The notes beneath the pieces were generated by a model, which saw only the letters and a program-made list of their open reading frames with translations, was not told the DNA's origin and made no database searches. Of a DNA stretch of 7,701 nucleotides, positions 5,198 through 7,701 are shown piece by piece; within the stretch, counting starts at the first letter, position 1; each line of letters opens with the position of its first letter. This DNA comes from Alphaproteobacteria bacterium UBA6038 (GTDB lineage Bacteria > Pseudomonadota > Alphaproteobacteria > Micropepsales > Micropepsaceae). The stretch covers positions 1 through 7,701 of the forward strand of contig DIZC01000123.1 of the NCBI GenBank assembly GCA_002429315.1, read 5' to 3'. The translations under genes were made by a program, and so were the position numbers.

Positions 5198-6808
5198 TCA
5201 AAGTTCCTTTTCCAGCAGGCGTTCGAGGGTGGAAAGCTCATCGGCTTCGCGCGCCGGCTTGTCCCAGCGAATGCGGTTGATGCGGGGAAACCGCATCGCC
5301 ACGCCCGATTTGTGCCGCGTCGAGCGCTGAAGGCCTTCGAACGCCACCTCCAGCACCAGCCCGAAATCCCTGTCCGCCTTGACCGCGCGCACGGGCCCGA
5401 AACGCTCCACGGTGTGGTCGCGCACGAACTTGTCCAGCTGCTTCAGCTCTTCGTCCGTGAAGCCGAAATACGCTTTGCCGACCGGCGTGAGCACGTGGTC
5501 GCCATTGGCATCCTCCTTCCAAACCCCGAAGGTGTAATCGGAATAGTAGCCGGAGCGCTTGCCGTGCCCGCGCTGTGCATACATCAGCACGGCATCGACG
5601 AGATGCGGATCGCGCTTCCACTTGAACCACAGGCCTTTCGGGCGGCCGGCTTCATACGCCGAATCCCAGCGCTTGAGCATCAGCCCTTCGGCGATCTGCG
5701 GATCGCCTTCCGGCGGATGCGCGCGCAGTTCCGCCAGCTCCGCCCAGCTGGAAAACGGCTGCAGGGGCGAGAGATCGATCCGAGACGAATTCATCCGCGC
5801 GACGAAGGCTTCCAGCCGCTTGCGCCGCTCCGCGAACGGCAGGGTGCGCACGTCCTCTTCACCGTCGAGCAGGATGTCGTAGGCGCGGATGCCGATGGGG
5901 AATTTCGCCAGCAGCGCGAGATCGATGCTCTTGCGGTTCAAGCGCTGCTGTAGTTCGTTGAACGAGCACACCCGGCCTTCGCGCATCACCAGCAATTCGC
6001 CGTCGATGACGCCTTCGAAGCTCAGAGCCTCGATCACATCGGGAAAGCTGCCGGAAATATCATCCGAGGTACGGCTGTAGAGACGGCGTTGCCCGCGCTC
6101 GCTCACCGCCTGCACACGAATGCCGTCCCACTTCCATTCCGCGGCATAGTCCTCCGCATTGTATTTCGCGAAATCCGCATCTTCGATGGCGTGCGCCAGC
6201 ATCACGGGCCGGAAGCGGCCGGGATTTTCCGTGGACGGTTTACCGGACCGTTTTTCCAGCCAGGCAAACAGATCTTCGTAGGGCGGATGCTGGCTGTGCC
6301 AGACTTCCTCAATCTCGCCGACGTCCACCCCGCCCATCGCCGCCAGCGCATGCTTGGCGAGCCGCGCGGACACGCCGACGCGTAAGCCGCCGGTCAGCAG
6401 CTTCAACAGAGCCCAGCGGCCGTCCGGATCGAGCGCGTCCAGCCAGCCTTCCAGGAGGCGTTGGACCTGCGCGCGGCTGGCATGTGTAAGAGTGTCGACG
6501 ACCTCCGACAATTCCGGCTCGCGGTTGGGGCCGTGCTTCGCCGGCCAGACCAGCGCCACGGTTTCCGCCAGATCGCCGACGTAATCGTGCGAAAGATGAA
6601 ACAGCTCCGGGTCCATGCGGGATTCGACGGCCTTGCGGATGAAGGAGGGTTTCGCAGCCTCGAAGCCGAGCACCCCGGTCAGTGCCGCCAGCGCCCAGCC
6701 GCGCTCCGGATCCGGCGCTTCGCGGAAGTAGTCGCGCAGCAAGGTCAGCTTGCCGTTGCGTGCCGGCGTGAACGCGAGGCGATCCAGCAGATTGGCAAAC
6801 GCGCGCAT
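5198..6808 (-). CDS. ATP-dependent DNA ligase, bacterial PP_1105/'cisplatin damage response' type (536 aa)
   Basis: Seals nicks in duplex DNA using ATP, in repair rather than replication, since bacteria use NAD-dependent LigA for the latter. Residues 1 to about 195 form the N-terminal DNA-binding domain (MRAFANLLDRL, GVLGFEAAKPSFIRKAV, LFHLSHDYVGDLAET). The adenylation domain follows, with motif I K226-W-D-G (nucleophile K226), motif III D269-G-E271, IIIa RAYDILL (308-314), motif IV EGLMLKR (374-380) and motif V WFKWKRD (394-400). An OB domain then runs to the C-terminus, with motif VI-like RFPRINRIRWDK (506-517). Length and the MRAFxxLLDRLxxTPxRNxKL start fit the family. The ATG at 6808 has only a distant AGAAGG. 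The frame is open upstream to 7018, but that stretch is not ligase-like. Family members often sit beside a metallo-beta-lactamase-fold exonuclease and a DEXH helicase; neither is seen here. The downstream neighbour is udgX. Confidence 0.97.
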   Translation of the reverse strand: MRAFANLLDRLAFTPARNGKLTLLRDYFREAPDPERGWALAALTGVLGFEAAKPSFIRKAVESRMDPELFHLSHDYVGDLAETVALVWPAKHGPNREPELSEVVDTLTHASRAQVQRLLEGWLDALDPDGRWALLKLLTGGLRVGVSARLAKHALAAMGGVDVGEIEEVWHSQHPPYEDLFAWLEKRSGKPSTENPGRFRPVMLAHAIEDADFAKYNAEDYAAEWKWDGIRVQAVSERGQRRLYSRTSDDISGSFPDVIEALSFEGVIDGELLVMREGRVCSFNELQQRLNRKSIDLALLAKFPIGIRAYDILLDGEEDVRTLPFAERRKRLEAFVARMNSSRIDLSPLQPFSSWAELAELRAHPPEGDPQIAEGLMLKRWDSAYEAGRPKGLWFKWKRDPHLVDAVLMYAQRGHGKRSGYYSDYTFGVWKEDANGDHVLTPVGKAYFGFTDEELKQLDKFVRDHTVERFGPVRAVKADRDFGLVLEVAFEGLQRSTRHKSGVAMRFPRINRIRWDKPAREADELSTLERLLEKEL

Positions 6809-7316
6809 CCGATCCGCGGCCCTTCTCTTCTGCATCCGTCCCGCAACACGAAACCCACGCATGCGGATCGCCGCCAGACGCGGCCTTGTTCTGCGTCTTT
6901 CGCTCCATGTCGCGCAACGTGGCCAGCACGTGCGCGAGCTTGGTGTGATAACGCGCTTTCCCGATGAGGAGGCGGACCTCGCGGCGGAAGCGAAGCATCT
7001 TGGCGGAGCGGCCGCCATGCTTCATCGCGTTCCGGTTGCCGGCGGGCGCGCCGCGCCGCCCGGAATTGTTTGTTTTGTTCGCCGGAAAATGGGGGGTGGG
7101 GTCCCCTCCCCCTGTCGATCCGCCACGCGCAAAGCACGTGTCAAGCGCTGCGAGATGCCGCGCGACGCCGGCGCGTGCCGCCGCACGGGCCGCGCGCGCC
7201 TCCGCCGTGCGCCGGCCGTGCTTCAGGGCATTGCGATTGCCCTTGGGCGCGCCGCGCCGCCGGACAATGGGGATGGCGGTTTGCCTCTCCACCGATTGGG
7301 TCTCAGGCGTGGTCAT
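6309..7316 (-). CDS. Reading frame with two GAPxGNRNAxKHG motifs; 3' half overlaps the ligase gene
   Basis: Only residues 1 to about 165 look like protein; the rest overlaps the ligase in another frame and is probably not meaningful. It starts MTTPETQSVERQ at 7316. Motif copy 1 is RRGAPKGNRNALKHGRRTAE at 20-39, followed by an Ala/Arg-rich helix. Motif copy 2 is RRGAPAGNRNAMKHGGRSAK at 87-106, followed by a basic helical piece (MLRFRREVRLLIGKARYHTK). Between them is a Gly/Pro-rich linker (FARGGSTGGGDPTPHFPANK). From memory, the GAPKGNRNALKHG motif recurs in short basic hypothetical proteins of alphaproteobacteria and phages; I know of no proven function. There is no stop codon in any minus-strand frame between 6748 and 7021, so the protein must run about 500 nt into the ligase gene (TGA at 6309), shift frame, or be a decayed gene. 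No good Shine-Dalgarno; a TACAAT box lies just before the ATG. Confidence 0.45.
   Translation of the reverse strand: MTTPETQSVERQTAIPIVRRRGAPKGNRNALKHGRRTAEARAARAAARAGVARHLAALDTCFARGGSTGGGDPTPHFPANKTNNSGRRGAPAGNRNAMKHGGRSAKMLRFRREVRLLIGKARYHTKLAHVLATLRDMERKTQNKAASGGDPHAWVSCCGTDAEEKGRGSDARVCQSAGSPRVHAGTQRQADLAARLLPRSAGSGARLGAGGTDRGARLRGCETLLHPQGRRIPHGPGAVSSFARLRRRSGGNRGAGLAGEARPQPRAGIVGGRRHSYTCQPRAGPTPPGRLAGRARSGRPLGSVEAADRRLTRRRVRAARQACAGGDGRGGRRRD
7018..7264 (-). repeat. Two direct copies of the GNRN-motif coding segment
   Basis: About 46-bp direct repeats at roughly 7018-7063 and 7219-7264, sharing TGCTTCA...GCG/GCA-TT, then the core GGGCGCGCCGCGCCGCC. They encode the two GAPxGNRNAxKHG copies of the frame starting at 7316 and are about 200 bp apart. 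Third-position differences between copies show the duplication is not recent. Confidence 0.65.
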
Positions 7317-7565
7317 GCGCGCATTGTACGCCTGATCGGCCGCTGGTGAACGAAAGGGGTGCAAATATTTTTAGAGTCTTGATTTAACAAGGTTTTTATT
7401 GGCCGAATCGGGGAGCGGCCCGGTAAGAGCAGGCTTAAGCCCGCACATCGCGTTGGCGCGAAGCCAACTGCCCTGTCGTCGACATCGGCGGCAAATTGTC
7501 GATGCCGTCGCCATGATTTTTTTGCGCGTCTAGAGCGAGATCGGCTCGAACCGAATCGACCTCAC
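7317..7565. other. Intergenic region upstream of the GNRN-motif gene
   Basis: No supportable gene. It holds an AT-rich stretch at about 7362-7400 that may contain promoters for the leftward genes, an imperfect palindrome around GGCTTAAGCC (7432-7441), a hairpin GTTGGC-GCGAA-GCCAAC (7452-7468), and a segment near 7531-7560 (GAGATCGG...CCGAATCGA) that looks like a common alphaproteobacterial intergenic repeat. The 78-residue minus frame at 7435-7671 runs through these repeats and is taken as spurious. Confidence 0.5.
7323..7328 (-). promoter_or_regulatory. Possible -10 box placing transcription start at the ATG (leaderless)
   Basis: TACAAT on the minus strand, 6 nt before the ATG at 7316, with a weak -35 candidate TTCACC 16 nt upstream. 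Transcription starting about 7 nt past the box would begin at the ATG, a layout known for leaderless mRNAs, and it fits the absence of a Shine-Dalgarno. A chance match is quite possible. Confidence 0.3.
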
Positions 7566-7630
7566 ACCCTCCCCTTGAGGGAGGGTCGAAAAATCTGGAG
7601 CGAAGCGGAAGATTTTTCGGGGAGGGGTCA
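7566..7630 (+). repeat. Palindromic intergenic repeat, copy 1
   Basis: Starts with ACCCTCCC-CTTGA-GGGAGGGT (8-bp stem, 7566-7586). A 10-bp stem CGAAAAATCT / AGATTTTTCG follows (7587-7596 with 7610-7619, loop of 13 nt), and it ends GGGGAGGGGTCA. The first pyrimidine arm can pair either with the nearby GGGAGGGT or with the far GGGGAGGGGT, so two exclusive folds are possible. Copy 2 is inverted, 15 nt away. Confidence 0.75.
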
Positions 7631-7645
7631 GGATCGCCGATGAAA

Positions 7646-7701
7646 TGACCCCTCCCCGAAATTTGCGTCACTGCGTTTGCAAATTTCGACCCTCCCTCAA
7701 G
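7646..7701 (-). repeat. Palindromic intergenic repeat, copy 2 (inverted, cut by window edge)
   Basis: On the minus strand it reads CTTGAGGGAGGGTCG, a stem arm AAATTTGC, a 12-nt loop, the matching arm GCAAATTT, then CGGGGAGGGGTCA: the same plan as copy 1. The inner stem has a different sequence from copy 1 yet is again fully self-complementary. Copies 1 and 2 face each other as a 12-bp inverted pair (GGGGAGGGGTCA / TGACCCCTCCCC), like a BIME-type REP pair. Confidence 0.72.

Noticed and set aside
5175..5201. TTG start at 5201 for UdgX overlapping the ligase stop (TTGA)
   Set aside because: It has an AAGGA only about 3 nt away. The ATG at 5174 gives a 209-residue protein with the cross-linking His at 109, in agreement with the known family numbering as I remember it. 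Kept as an alternative only.
5039..5953. Plus-strand open frame of 304 aa
   Set aside because: Antisense shadow of udgX and the ligase, both of which have clear catalytic motifs on the minus strand.
7435..7671. 78-aa minus-strand frame at the right end
   Set aside because: It runs through two palindromic repeats and an intergenic hairpin; no domain and no ribosome binding site, so probably a repeat-derived spurious frame.
7566..7701. CRISPR-like array
   Set aside because: Only two copies, in opposite orientation and internally palindromic; no regular direct repeats or spacers.

Overview
The window suggests an alphaproteobacterium. The 5' half of a 16S rRNA gene at the left edge has alphaproteobacterial signatures, including a short V3 loop. 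My impression from memory is something near Rhizomicrobium/Micropepsaceae, but I cannot place it firmly without a search. The DNA is GC-rich and every gene I can support lies on the minus strand, so transcription runs right to left throughout.

Layout, left to right. Positions 1-746 are the 5' part of 16S rRNA, cut by the window edge. Positions 747-1050 are its leader, with a boxA antitermination site and hairpins. A near-consensus sigma-70 promoter lies at 1058-1086. Positions 1193-3816 hold four consecutive small genes for exported, low-complexity proteins: a P/T/S-rich one; a Gln/Tyr heptad-repeat protein with a PRC-barrel-like C-terminus; a Gly/Ser/Asn/Thr-rich one; and a Gly/Thr-rich one with a dense histidine block. 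Positions 3958-4389 encode a two-CBS-domain protein. Positions 4545-5174 encode UdgX, the uracil-DNA glycosylase that cross-links itself to the abasic site. Positions 5198-6808 encode an ATP-dependent DNA ligase of the bacterial PP_1105/'cisplatin damage response' type, 23 nt upstream of udgX. Upstream of the ligase is an odd reading frame (7316 leftward) with two copies of a GAPxGNRNAxKHG motif; it has no stop before the ligase starts. Positions 7317-7701 are intergenic and hold at least two inverted copies of a palindromic repeat.

The most interesting signal is regulatory. Three of the four exported-protein genes (starts at 2422, 3059 and 3816) are each preceded by GGAAC-N17-CGTT on the coding strand. 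This is the promoter form used by sigma-EcfG, the alphaproteobacterial general stress response sigma factor. The spacer is exactly 17 nt in all three cases, and a dyad or terminator-like element lies next to or just upstream of each promoter. The fourth gene (start 1609) has no such promoter and is probably read through from its neighbour. I infer a small stress-induced envelope or secreted-protein island. Beside it is a DNA-repair pair (ligase-UdgX), for which I see no EcfG-type promoter.
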